A stretch of 64,000 nucleotides of DNA from Aquipseudomonas ullengensis (lineage in GTDB: Bacteria > Pseudomonadota > Gammaproteobacteria > Pseudomonadales > Pseudomonadaceae): positions 248,001-312,000 of the forward strand of contig NZ_JACJUD010000002.1 in assembly GCF_014174475.1 (NCBI RefSeq), in the 5' to 3' direction. The notes beneath the pieces are model-generated. The model worked only from the letters and a program-made list of their open reading frames with translations, did no database searches and was not told where the DNA came from. Of the stretch, positions 50,123 to 58,244 are shown piece after piece. The translations under genes were made by a program, and so were the position numbers. How positions within the stretch are numbered: position 1 is the first letter of the stretch; each line of letters begins with the position of its first letter.

Positions 50123-51592
50123 GTGGATTTCAAGGCGAAGATTTCCCTGCGGCGTCCGCGTGACAGTGGCGAGTTGCCCGAAGGGTACGGCGCGGCCTGG
50201 CTGGACGAACTGATCGAACGGCTGGAAAGCGACCGCGGACGCATCATCAATTCAGCCGCCGTGCGCCGCCTGCAGCAGAAGACCCAGGTCTTCCCGCTGG
50301 AGCGCAACGCCGCCGTGCGCAGTCGCCTGACCCACTCGCTGGAAGTGCAACAGGTCGGTCGCCATATCGTGCGCACGCTGTTCCGCAAGCTCGGCCCGCG
50401 TGCGGCGGAGCATGGCCTCGACGGCCTCGACGGCGCGCTGGAAACCCTGGTGGAAATGGCCTGCCTGACCCACGACGTGGGCAATCCACCGTTCGGCCAC
50501 TTCGGCGAGTTTGCCATTGGCGACTGGTGCGCCCGTCACCTCGACGGGCTGTTCGCCGCTGCGGTGCCAACGCCGAGTGACGCCGAGTTGCGCCAGCGCA
50601 TGCTGGTCGACCTCAGCGCCTTCGAGGGCAATGCCCAGGCCATCCGCCTGGTGCATCGTTTGCACCGGATGAACCTCACCTACAGCCAGACCGCGTGCAT
50701 GCTCAAGTACGTGCGTGCGGCGCATCAGCCACGCCCGCCCAAAGGCAGCGACGGCGCCTACCTGCGCAAGAAACCCGGCTTCTACCTGGGCGAGCAGGAT
50801 TTTGTCGAAGGGTTGTGGCAGGCCTTGGGCATGGCGCCGCAGACGCGCTACCCGCTGGTCTATGTGATGGAGGCGGCGGACGATATTTCCTACTGCCTGG
50901 CGGATCTGGAAGATGCAGTGGTCAAGGGCATCCTCGACCTGGAGCGGCTCAGCGCCTTGCTGCGCGAGACCTTCCAGCGCAGCAAACCGCTGGATACACC
51001 GATCGACAGTCGTGGCCGCAGTTTCGACGAGCTGCTCGGCGATGCCCAGGCGCGCGCCCAGGCCGAGCCGGTGGACAAGGTTGGCCAGTTCTTCATTCGC
51101 CTGCGGGTGAACCTGATCCACCCGCTGGTGCAGCACGCGGCCGAGCAGTTCATCGAACAGCTCGACGCGGTATTCGCCGGCACTCTCGACCGCGCGCTGC
51201 TGGAGGACGACAGCGCCGCCTGCGCGGTGGTGCAGACCTTCAAGACCGTCGGCGCCGAGCATGTGTTCTGCCACCGCGAGGTGGACACCCTGCAACTGCA
51301 GGGGCTGCGCATCCTCCAGGGCTTGCTCGATGCCTACGGCGCGCTGCTGACGGTAGATGGCGAGGCATTCCAGGCCATGCTCGAGGGTCGTGGTCGCGCC
51401 GACCTGCGCATGCTGCTGCGACGCCTGCCGACCCACCTGCTCAGCGCCTACCGCGAGGCATTGACGCAAGAGCAGGGCAGCGATGCGCCACTCTGGGAGT
51501 TCTACCACCGCACCCGCCTGCTGCTGGACTTCGTCAGCGGCCTGACCGATCAGCTGGCGCAGGATGAGTACCAGGTGCTGATGGCGCTTTGA
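50123..51592 (+). CDS. dgt: Deoxyguanosine triphosphate triphosphohydrolase (dGTPase)
   Basis: 489 residues. The start is GTG at 50123 (GGGAG upstream); the N-terminal DFKAKISLRRP then matches E. coli Dgt. ESDRGRIINSAAVRRLQQKT, QVFPLERNAAVRSRLTHSLE, and the HD motif CLTHDVGNPPFGHFGE are the family core. The enzyme removes triphosphate from dGTP and so affects dNTP balance and phage or mutation outcomes. It is transcribed alone; a MITE-like element lies immediately upstream and may supply or disturb its promoter. Confidence 0.95.
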   Translation: MDFKAKISLRRPRDSGELPEGYGAAWLDELIERLESDRGRIINSAAVRRLQQKTQVFPLERNAAVRSRLTHSLEVQQVGRHIVRTLFRKLGPRAAEHGLDGLDGALETLVEMACLTHDVGNPPFGHFGEFAIGDWCARHLDGLFAAAVPTPSDAELRQRMLVDLSAFEGNAQAIRLVHRLHRMNLTYSQTACMLKYVRAAHQPRPPKGSDGAYLRKKPGFYLGEQDFVEGLWQALGMAPQTRYPLVYVMEAADDISYCLADLEDAVVKGILDLERLSALLRETFQRSKPLDTPIDSRGRSFDELLGDAQARAQAEPVDKVGQFFIRLRVNLIHPLVQHAAEQFIEQLDAVFAGTLDRALLEDDSAACAVVQTFKTVGAEHVFCHREVDTLQLQGLRILQGLLDAYGALLTVDGEAFQAMLEGRGRADLRMLLRRLPTHLLSAYREALTQEQGSDAPLWEFYHRTRLLLDFVSGLTDQLAQDEYQVLMAL

Positions 51593-51611
51593 GCGTTAAG
51601 TCGCAGCCCCG

Positions 51612-51779
51612 TAGGGTGGACAACGCGAAGCTTGTCCACCGGGATTGGTCGGCGGTACATCGCTCAAGGAAGAGGGGGCATAGCTCTACCCACTTCAATC
51701 GGTCGCACGTACAACGCTGTGCGAGGTGGCCGGGAATAATCGGCGGTGGAAAACGCTTCGCGGTTTTCCACCCTACACA
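51612..51779. repeat. Facing pair of GTAGGGTGGA palindromes
   Basis: GTAGGGTGGACAACGCGAAG at 51611 folds as GGTGGACAA / TTGTCCACC. At 51745-51772 GGTGGAAAAC / GTTTTCCACC folds and runs into CCTACAC, so the pair as a whole is inverted. About 100 bases lie between. Located 20 bases after the dgt stop. Confidence 0.6.
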
Positions 51780-51786
51780 CTACGCG

Positions 51787-51812
51787 GTAGCCCGGACTGA
51801 AGTCCGGGCTAC
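51787..51812. repeat. 12-bp palindrome GTAGCCCGGACT type
   Basis: GTAGCCCGGACT (51787-51798) and AGTCCGGGCTAC (51801-51812) are separated by GA. A different intergenic repeat family from the GTAGGGTGGA copies just upstream. The rest of the gap between dgt and ahpF (51593-51924) contains only these repeats and the terminator. Confidence 0.6.
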
Positions 51813-51875
51813 CGGTGTCGCTGTGGCTCTTAATTTCCCGCCTGGTTCTAAGAAACGCTTTTTCGGACAGGCATA

Positions 51876-51907
51876 AAAAAGCCGGGTCTCTCGCGAGCCC
51901 GGCTTTT
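51876..51907. terminator. Terminator of ahpF, also usable from the other side
   Basis: AAAAAAGCCGGG and CCCGGCTTTTT pair with an extra CTC/GAG and one bulged T around TCGC. On the minus strand it follows the ahpF stop by 17 bases and ends in T6. Confidence 0.9.
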
Positions 51908-51924
51908 TCGTTACGGCGCCGTGA

Positions 51925-53481
51925 TCAGCTGGTGCGGATCAAGTGGTCGAAGGCGCTCAGCGAGGCCTTCGAGCCTTCGCCCATGGCGATGACGATCTGC
52001 TTGTACGGCACGGTGGTCACGTCGCCGGCGGCGAACACGCCGGGGATGTTGGTGGCACCCTTGGCGTCGACGATGATCTCGCCGAAGCGGCTCAGCTCCA
52101 CGCTGCCTTTCAGCCAGTCGCTGTTGGGCAGCAGGCCGATCTGCACGAAGATGCCTTCCAGTTCGACCGTGTGCAGTTCTTCGCTGGTGCGGTCCTTGTA
52201 GACCAGGCCATTGACCTTCTGCCCGTCGCCTTTGACCTCGGTGGTCTGGGCGCTCTTGATCACGGTGACGTTAGGCAGGCTGTACAGCTTCTTCTGCAGC
52301 ACGGCGTCGGCACGCAGGGTGTCGGCGAATTCCAGCAGGGTGACGTGGGCGACCAGGCCGGCCAGGTCGATTGCCGCTTCCACGCCGGAGTTGCCGCCGC
52401 CGATCACCGCCACGCGCTTGCCCTTGAACAGCGGGCCGTCGCAGTGTGGGCAGAAGCACACGCCCTTGGCCTTGTATTCCTGCTCGCCGGGTACGCCCAT
52501 CTCACGCCAGCGCGCGCCGGTGGAGAGGATCACGGTCTTGGCCTTGAGGCTGGCGCCGTTTTCGAACTTCACCTCGTGCAGGCCGCCTTCACTGCTGGCC
52601 GGAACCAGGGCGCTGGCGCGTTGCAGGTTCATGATGTCGACTTCGTATTCGCGCACATGCTCTTCCAGGGCGCGGACCAGTTTCGGGCCTTCGGTTTCCT
52701 TCACCGAGATGAAGTTCTCGATGGACATGGTGTCGAGCACCTGGCCACCGAAGCGCTCGGCGGCGATGGCGGTACGGATGCCTTTACGCGCGGCGTAGAT
52801 GGCCGCCGCGGCGCCGGCCGGGCCGCCACCGATCACCAGCACATCGAAGGCAGGCTTGGCGCTCATCTTCTCGGCGTCACGGCTACCGGCTTTGGTGTCG
52901 ATCTTGGCGAGGATTTCCTTCACTTCCATGCGGCCCGAGGCGAACACTTCGCCGTTCAGGTAGATGCTCGGCACAGCCATGACCTGGCGGCGCTCGACTT
53001 CTTCCTGGAACAGCGCGCCGTCGATGGAGACGTTGCGGATGTTGGGGTTGAGCACGGCCATCAGGTTCAGCGCCTGGACCACGTCCGGGCAGTTCTGGCA
53101 GGACAGCGAGAAGTAGGTTTCGAACTCGAACGTACCTTCGATGGCCTGGATCTGCGCGATGGTCTCAGCGTCCAGCTTGGACGGGTGGCCACCGACCTGC
53201 AGCAGGGCCAGCACCAGCGAGGTGAACTCGTGGCCCATGGGGATACCGGCGAAGGCAACGCCGATATCGGCGCCCGGGCGAACCAGGGCGAAGGACGGAC
53301 GGCGGGCATCGCTGCCGTCGGTCTTGAGGGTGATCTTGTCGGTCAGGCCGACGATGTCTTGCAGCAGTCCGAGCAGTTCCTGGGACTTTTCGCCGTCATC
53401 GAGGGAGGCGACGATCTCGAACGGCTGGGTGACCTTCTCGAGGTAGGCCTGCAACTGGGTTTTAAGAGTGGCATCCAACAT
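51925..53481 (-). CDS. ahpF: Alkyl hydroperoxide reductase subunit F (AhpF)
   Basis: 518 residues from the ATG at 53481 (AAGGA upstream). The N-terminal double-thioredoxin part has CQNC (128-131), the FAD motif [21 protein letters not shown] follows, then the thioredoxin-reductase-type CPHC near 345 and a NAD(P)H motif [19 protein letters not shown]. It passes electrons from NADH to AhpC. It lies 135 bases after ahpC in the same direction with a strong hairpin between. Cytoplasmic, oxidative stress defence. Confidence 0.97.
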   Translation of the reverse strand: MLDATLKTQLQAYLEKVTQPFEIVASLDDGEKSQELLGLLQDIVGLTDKITLKTDGSDARRPSFALVRPGADIGVAFAGIPMGHEFTSLVLALLQVGGHPSKLDAETIAQIQAIEGTFEFETYFSLSCQNCPDVVQALNLMAVLNPNIRNVSIDGALFQEEVERRQVMAVPSIYLNGEVFASGRMEVKEILAKIDTKAGSRDAEKMSAKPAFDVLVIGGGPAGAAAAIYAARKGIRTAIAAERFGGQVLDTMSIENFISVKETEGPKLVRALEEHVREYEVDIMNLQRASALVPASSEGGLHEVKFENGASLKAKTVILSTGARWREMGVPGEQEYKAKGVCFCPHCDGPLFKGKRVAVIGGGNSGVEAAIDLAGLVAHVTLLEFADTLRADAVLQKKLYSLPNVTVIKSAQTTEVKGDGQKVNGLVYKDRTSEELHTVELEGIFVQIGLLPNSDWLKGSVELSRFGEIIVDAKGATNIPGVFAAGDVTTVPYKQIVIAMGEGSKASLSAFDHLIRTS

Positions 53482-53516
53482 GACGGGGTTCCTTTTTGAC
53501 GAATTGCGGACAAACA

Positions 53517-53545
53517 AACGCCCGGGCGGATCGCGCCCGGGCGTT
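53517..53545 (-). terminator. Strong hairpin between ahpC and ahpF, probable attenuator
   Basis: AACGCCCGGGCG and CGCCCGGGCGTT form a perfect 12-bp stem with a 5-base loop. On the minus strand it is followed by TGTTTGTCC. It lies between ahpC stop (53617) and ahpF start (53481), so it may reduce ahpF transcription relative to ahpC or stabilise the ahpC message. Confidence 0.65.
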
Positions 53546-53616
53546 CGGGCACTTGCGGCTGGGTCTCAGCCGGCAAAGCGCAAGGCGGATGGGGCCTTGG
53601 CGGCCCCAGGCAGATC

Positions 53617-54180
53617 TTAGATCTTGCCTACGAGGTCCAGCGAAGGAGCCAGGGTCTTCTCGCCTTCTTTCCACTTGGCCGGGCAAACCTGGCCCGGGTT
53701 AGCGGCGGTGTACTGAGCTGCTTTCAGCTTGCGCAGGGTCTCGGAGACGTCGCGAGCGATTTCGTTGGAGTGGATTTCCACGGTCTTGATCACGCCTTCC
53801 GGGTTGATCACGAAGGTGCCGCGCAGGGCCAGGCCTTCTTCCGGGATGTGCACGCCGAAAGCGTTGGTCAGCTGGTGAGTCGGGTCACCGATCAGCGGGA
53901 ACTGAGCCTTGCCAACGGCAGGCGAAGTTTCGTGCCAGACCTTGTGCGAGAAGTGGGTGTCGGTGGTGACGATGTACACCTCGGTACCGGCCTTCTGGAA
54001 CTCGGCGTAGTTGTTGGCGGCGTCTTCGATTTCGGTCGGGCAGTTGAAGGTGAAGGCTGCCGGCATGAAGATCAGCACCGACCACTTGCCCTTCAGGGAC
54101 TGCTCGGTCACTTCGATGAATTCGCCGTTGTGGAAAGCGTTGGCTTTGAAAGGCTGAACTTGGGTATTGATGAGGTTCAT
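53617..54180 (-). CDS. ahpC: Alkyl hydroperoxide reductase subunit C (AhpC, peroxiredoxin)
   Basis: 187 residues from the ATG at 54180 (AAGGAG upstream); the frame extends to 54270 but the family start is MNLINTQVQPF. Peroxidatic Cys47 is in FTFNCPTEIED and the resolving Cys is in GQVCPAKWKEG, about residue 166. 2-Cys typical peroxiredoxin of the enterobacterial AhpC type that reduces H2O2 and organic peroxides, recycled by AhpF. OxyR usually controls it; no clean OxyR box is seen in 54181-54323. Confidence 0.97.
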   Translation of the reverse strand: MNLINTQVQPFKANAFHNGEFIEVTEQSLKGKWSVLIFMPAAFTFNCPTEIEDAANNYAEFQKAGTEVYIVTTDTHFSHKVWHETSPAVGKAQFPLIGDPTHQLTNAFGVHIPEEGLALRGTFVINPEGVIKTVEIHSNEIARDVSETLRKLKAAQYTAANPGQVCPAKWKEGEKTLAPSLDLVGKI

Positions 54181-54323
54181 CAGTGAACTCCTTAGGGGGG
54201 TTGGTAACTTGATGCTGGGCATACTAACCGCATGCGCCGTAATCGCTAAATTGAATGAAGGCATGAGCACGATTGGCTAGGTCTATCTGCCTTCATCTAA
54301 AAGGTGGCAGTTATCTATGACAA

Positions 54324-54935
54324 TCAACCAACGACTTGTAGTTGTGGGTGGCGCTCGCGGTACTGCTCGAAAATGTATTGGCGCACGCGCTCGCGATGCT
54401 CGCGGTGGTTGAGCAACAGGCGGTAGGCCGCTTGTTGCGGGCCTGCAGGGCGGATGCGCAGGCCGTTGATCGCCATGGGTTCATGCCCGGGCAACGGTAG
54501 CCACAGGCAGAACTGCTCGGGCAGATCGCCCTCACCTTCCTGGCTCAGTAGCAGGCTGCCGGGAGAAATCTCGTTGACCCGCAAGGACGTGGCCGCGCCA
54601 TGTTCATCGAGCAGGTACAGCGCTTGCGGCAGGTTCAGGCGCCAGGGGCGGCGGATGATACCGTCTTCGAAGATGCTCGGTGCGCCCAGTTCCAGTTGCA
54701 GGTTGTGCATCTCGTCTTCGACCAGTTGCAGCGGGAAGGCCATGCGGTAGTTGCCCAGCTGGGCTTCCAGGCTCAGCTGCGCATGCTGGCCGAGGCGGCT
54801 GAACAGGGCGTTGGCCAGCGGGCCACCATCGACGGTGAAAGTTGGGCTGTGCAGGGTTTTGCCGCTCAACTGGTTGTCGTAGAGGTGGCTGATGAAGTCC
54901 AGTTCTTCACCGGACAGGGTGCTGTGCTCGGACAT
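54324..54935 (-). CDS. PilZ-like c-di-GMP-binding protein (tentative)
   Basis: 203 residues. The N-terminal half (LSLEAQLGNYRMAFPLQLVEDEM) resembles a PilZN/YcgR-N domain. The C-terminal half starts RRPWRLNLPQALYLLDEHG, follows with NEISPGSLLL and ends in a long helix with NHREHRERVRQYIFEQYRER, the layout of PilZ proteins. The RxxxR motif is partly present (RRPWR), but the expected D/NxSxxG is imperfect, so c-di-GMP binding is uncertain. It lies 58 bases downstream of the LOV gene in the same direction, possibly co-transcribed. Confidence 0.6.
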   Translation of the reverse strand: MSEHSTLSGEELDFISHLYDNQLSGKTLHSPTFTVDGGPLANALFSRLGQHAQLSLEAQLGNYRMAFPLQLVEDEMHNLQLELGAPSIFEDGIIRRPWRLNLPQALYLLDEHGAATSLRVNEISPGSLLLSQEGEGDLPEQFCLWLPLPGHEPMAINGLRIRPAGPQQAAYRLLLNHREHRERVRQYIFEQYRERHPQLQVVG

Positions 54936-54993
54936 GCAGGCCTCCTGCGAGGCGGGGAACAGGAAGTAGCAAGCAATAAATACGCCTGGCGGC

Positions 54994-55443
54994 CTAGCCG
55001 GCCGTCAGCCTTGCGAGCTCGGCTTTCAGACCACGAACCTCGGCCTCTAGTTCCCGCACCCGCTGCTTGGCTTCGACTTCATCACTGACGTCCTTCTGGA
55101 TGCCGATGAAGTAGGTGAGCTGGTCGCCGGCGTTGAACACCGGGGTGATCGACAGCTCGTTCCAGAACGCGCTGCCATCCTTGCGGTAGTTGCGGATGAT
55201 CTGCCGACACGGCTTCTGCGTGCGGATGGCCTCGCGGATGGCTGCCAGGCCCAGTTGATTGTGGTCGTCGCCCTGCAGGAAGCGGCAGTCCTGGTAGAGG
55301 ATGTCGTCACGCACGTAGCCGGTCAGGCGCTCGAAGGCGGCGTTGGCGTAGATCAGGATGTTGTCTTCGCCTTCCTGTTCGGCCACCACGATGCCGTCGT
55401 TGGAGGCGTCCACCACCAGTTGCAAGAGCTTGGCATTGATCAT
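54994..55443 (-). CDS. Short LOV blue-light photoreceptor
   Basis: 149 residues: a lone PAS/LOV domain with short helical flanks. The photoactive motif is YQDCRFLQGDD with Cys53, and NYRKDGSAFWNELSITPV plus YFIGIQKDVSDEV complete the FMN pocket. The N-terminus MINAKLLQLVVDASNDGIVV and Cys53 numbering match P. putida SB1-LOV. Blue light forms a Cys-FMN adduct and changes the C-terminal helix (EAKQRVRELEAEVRGLKAEL). No effector is attached, so output is by protein contact. It is divergent from a flavodoxin gene and upstream of a PilZ-like gene. Confidence 0.92.
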   Translation of the reverse strand: MINAKLLQLVVDASNDGIVVAEQEGEDNILIYANAAFERLTGYVRDDILYQDCRFLQGDDHNQLGLAAIREAIRTQKPCRQIIRNYRKDGSAFWNELSITPVFNAGDQLTYFIGIQKDVSDEVEAKQRVRELEAEVRGLKAELARLTAG

Positions 55444-55546
55444 CGTGCAGGTTCCCTGTTCATGTGCGCTGCAGTTTATGGCATCCCGATGGGCCGTTCA
55501 CTTGCGGCATAATGCGAGACATTATCAATCTGTTGCGGAGTCATTC

Positions 55547-55996
55547 ATGAAAGTCGCCATTCTCTCCGGTTCGGTCTATGGAGCCGCCGAGGAAGTCGCC
55601 CAGCGCGCTGTTGAGGTGCTCAAATCCGCCGGTTTCGAGCCATGGCACAAAGCTGGTGCAAGCCTCGATGAGGTTCTGGCCTTTGCTCCCGAGGCGGTCC
55701 TGGTGGTGACCTCGACCACCGGTATGGGTGAGCTGCCGGGCAACCTGCAGGATCTGTATTACACCCTGCGTGACCGTTTCCCGGCGTGGAGCGGTTTGCC
55801 GGCCGGCGTCGTCGCCCTGGGCGATTCCAGCTACGACGTGTTCTGTGGTGGCGGCGAGCAGATGCGCGAGTTGCTGCTGGAGCTGGGCATGCGTGAAGCG
55901 CTGCCGATGCTGCGCCTGGACGCCAGCGAGTCGGTCACCCCGGAAGACGACGCCCAGCCGTGGCTGGCCGAGTTCGCCGAGGCGTTGAGCGCCTGA
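55547..55996 (+). CDS. Flavodoxin
   Basis: 149 residues from the ATG at 55547 (GGAG upstream). FMN phosphate loop SGSVYGAAEEVA (7-18), then TSTTGMGELPGNLQDL and GDSSYDVFCGGGEQM. These are the three FMN contacts of short-chain flavodoxins (MioC-like). It carries electrons at low potential in the cytoplasm. Its stop overlaps the next start as TGATG. It is divergent from the LOV gene with 103 bases between. Confidence 0.88.
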   Translation: MKVAILSGSVYGAAEEVAQRAVEVLKSAGFEPWHKAGASLDEVLAFAPEAVLVVTSTTGMGELPGNLQDLYYTLRDRFPAWSGLPAGVVALGDSSYDVFCGGGEQMRELLLELGMREALPMLRLDASESVTPEDDAQPWLAEFAEALSA

Positions 55997-56463
55997 TGCA
56001 CCCGCGCGCGGCCGAGTTGATCCGCGAGCTACAGCTGGCGGAGCACCCGGAGGGCGGCTACTACCGGCGCCTGTTCACCTCGGCCCAGCGCCAGGCGGAT
56101 GGCCGCGCGGTCTCCAGCTCGATCCTGTTCCTCCTGCCGGCTGGGGTGGTGGGGCGCTGGCATCGGGTCGATGCCGACGAGCTGTGGCACTTCTACGAAG
56201 GTGATCCGCTTGAGCTGCTGGTCGCCGAAGCCCCCGACAACCTGTGCAGCCTGCGCCTCGGCCCGGTCGCCGATGGGCAGATGCCGCAGCAGGTGGTGCC
56301 GGCCCAGGCTTGGCAGGCGGCGCGTAGCACCGGGGCGTTCACCCTGGTTGGCTGTACCGTGGCGCCGGAGTTCCAGTTCGAGGGTTTTCGCCTGCTCGCC
56401 AACGATCCACTGGCGCAACGCCAATGGCCGCGATTGGCGGCGGACTATCCCGAGCTGGTGTGA
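55996..56463 (+). CDS. DUF985 cupin protein
   Basis: 155 residues. LIRELQLAEHPEGGYYRRLF, SSILFLLPAGVVGRWHRVDA and DELWHFYEGDPLEL, then TLVGCTVAPEFQFEGFRLL are typical of the DUF985 (YML079-like) cupins, whose structure is known but not their reaction. The ATG overlaps the flavodoxin stop. It is co-transcribed with flavodoxin. Cytoplasmic. Confidence 0.87.
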   Translation: MHPRAAELIRELQLAEHPEGGYYRRLFTSAQRQADGRAVSSSILFLLPAGVVGRWHRVDADELWHFYEGDPLELLVAEAPDNLCSLRLGPVADGQMPQQVVPAQAWQAARSTGAFTLVGCTVAPEFQFEGFRLLANDPLAQRQWPRLAADYPELV

Positions 56464-56559
56464 CCTGCTGGGTCACTAAGCTGGCCTGCAAGGCGACTAC
56501 CGGTGGCATGGCTTGCCACTAGACTCATCGGCACAACAACAAGTGCCGAGGTAACCGCC

Positions 56560-57336
56560 GTGAACGCTCCGCTCAATCTGCCCGATCTGAAAAGCCAGGT
56601 GTCCGCCGCCGAGTGGCAGACCCGCGTCGACCTGGCGGCCTGCTACCGGTTGATCGCCCTGTATGGCTGGGATGACCTGATCTTCACCCACATCTCGGCG
56701 AAGATCCCCGGCACCGAAGAGTTCCTGATCAACCCGTTTGGCCTGATGTTCCACGAGATCACCGCCTCCAGCCTGGTGAAGATCGACCTGGCCGGCAACA
56801 AGCTGATGGACAGCCCGTACAGCATCAACCCCGCTGGCTACACCATCCACAGCGCCGTGCATGAAGTCCGCCACGACGCGGCCTGCGTGCTGCACATCCA
56901 CACGCCGGCCGGCATCGCCGTGTCCGCGCAGAAGCAGGGCCTGCTGCCGATTTCCCAGCAGTCGCTGTTCGTGCTCTCCAGCCTGGCCTACCACGACTAC
57001 GAAGGCGTGGCGCTCAACCATGAAGAGAAGGTGCGCCTGCAGGCCGACCTGGGCGACAAGCACTTCTTCATCCTGCCCAACCATGGTCTGCTCACCGCCG
57101 GTGGCAGCATCGCCGATACCTTCCTGATGATGTTCACCCTGCAGCGTGCCTGCGAGGCGCAGGTGATGGCGCAGAGCGGCGGTGCCGAGCTGATCCACAT
57201 TCCTCAGCAGATTCTCGACGGCTCCGCCGCAATGGTCGCCGGGGTGATGAAAACCAGCCAGGGCATGGGCGGCCAACTGGCCTGGCCGGCGCTGCTGCGC
57301 AAGCTCGACCAGCAAATGCCGGGTTACGCCGAGTGA
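56560..57336 (+). CDS. Class II aldolase/adducin-domain protein
   Basis: 258 residues from the GTG at 56560 (GAGGT seven bases upstream); an ATG frame from 56503 lacks a ribosome site. The aldolase/adducin core is visible: GWDDLIFTHISAKIP, the zinc pair in VLHIHTPAGIAVS and NHGLLTAGGSIADTF. These proteins resemble fuculose-1-phosphate aldolase, but many bacterial members have no known reaction. Its stop overlaps the MEST-like start, so the two are translated together. Confidence 0.87.
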   Translation: MNAPLNLPDLKSQVSAAEWQTRVDLAACYRLIALYGWDDLIFTHISAKIPGTEEFLINPFGLMFHEITASSLVKIDLAGNKLMDSPYSINPAGYTIHSAVHEVRHDAACVLHIHTPAGIAVSAQKQGLLPISQQSLFVLSSLAYHDYEGVALNHEEKVRLQADLGDKHFFILPNHGLLTAGGSIADTFLMMFTLQRACEAQVMAQSGGAELIHIPQQILDGSAAMVAGVMKTSQGMGGQLAWPALLRKLDQQMPGYAE

Positions 57337-58244
57337 CGGCGCTGCCAGGCATCGCCCTGGATGAGTGGCGTGCGCAGGGGCAGGGCTTCACCTTCAAGGG
57401 CCACGCCATCCGTTATTGGGTGACTGGCGCGGCGGATGCCGAGCCGTTGCTGTTGATCCACGGTTTCCCCACGGCCAGCTGGGACTGGCATTACCTGTGG
57501 AAACCGCTGGCCCAGCGCTACCGGGTGATCGCCTGCGACATGCTCGGCTTCGGCTATTCGGCCAAGCCGCGCCCGCACACCTACGACCTGCTGGAACAGG
57601 CGGACCTGCAGCAGGTCTTGCTGGCGCACCTGGGAATTACCGAGCCGGTGCATGTGCTGGCGCACGACTACGGCGACAGCGTGGCCCAGGAACTGTTGGC
57701 CCGGCACCAGGATGGGCGTCTGCCGCTGGCCAGCTGCGTGTTCCTCAATGGCGGGCTGTTTCCGGAAACCCATCACCCGGTGCTGACGCAAAAGCTGTTG
57801 CTCAGCCCGTTGGGGCCGCTGCTCGGCAAGCTGTTCTCGCGGGCCAAGCTGAAGGCCAATCTGGACAAGGTATTCGGCCCGCACACGCCGGCCAGCGAAG
57901 CCGAGCTGGATGCGTTCTGGAGCCTGATCGCCCATAACGACGGGCCGGCGGTGATGCACCGGTTGATCCGCTACATCCTCGATCGCCGCGTCAATCGCGA
58001 GCGCTGGGTGGCGGCCATGCAGGCAACGGCAGTGCCGCTGCGGGTGATCGATGGTGCGCTCGATCCGGTTTCCGGGGCGCACATGGTGGCGCGCTACCGC
58101 GAGCTGATTGCGAACGCCGACACCGTGTTGCTGGAGCAGATCGGCCATTATCCGCAGACCGAGGCACCCGCAGAGGTGCTCGAGCATTATCTGCAGTTCC
58201 GTGACCGTCTGGAGGCCAAAACATGCAGCGACGTACTGTCCTGA
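57333..58244 (+). CDS. Alpha/beta-hydrolase, MEST (PEG1)-like
   Basis: 303 residues from the GTG at 57333, overlapping the aldolase stop (GTGA). The oxyanion motif is HGFPTASWDWHYLW, the nucleophile elbow is HDYGDSVAQELL with Asp112, then LNGGLFPETHHPVLTQKLLL and the C-terminal IGHYPQTEAP carries the catalytic His. The whole pattern, including VFGPHTPASEAELDAFW, follows the mammalian imprinted gene MEST, itself in the epoxide hydrolase/haloalkane dehalogenase group. The substrate of this branch is unknown. Confidence 0.88.
   Translation: MTALPGIALDEWRAQGQGFTFKGHAIRYWVTGAADAEPLLLIHGFPTASWDWHYLWKPLAQRYRVIACDMLGFGYSAKPRPHTYDLLEQADLQQVLLAHLGITEPVHVLAHDYGDSVAQELLARHQDGRLPLASCVFLNGGLFPETHHPVLTQKLLLSPLGPLLGKLFSRAKLKANLDKVFGPHTPASEAELDAFWSLIAHNDGPAVMHRLIRYILDRRVNRERWVAAMQATAVPLRVIDGALDPVSGAHMVARYRELIANADTVLLEQIGHYPQTEAPAEVLEHYLQFRDRLEAKTCSDVLS

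Noticed and set aside
54181..54323. Possible OxyR binding site upstream of ahpC
   Set aside because: Several ATAG-like tetramers occur, but spacing does not match the OxyR consensus, so I do not annotate a site.
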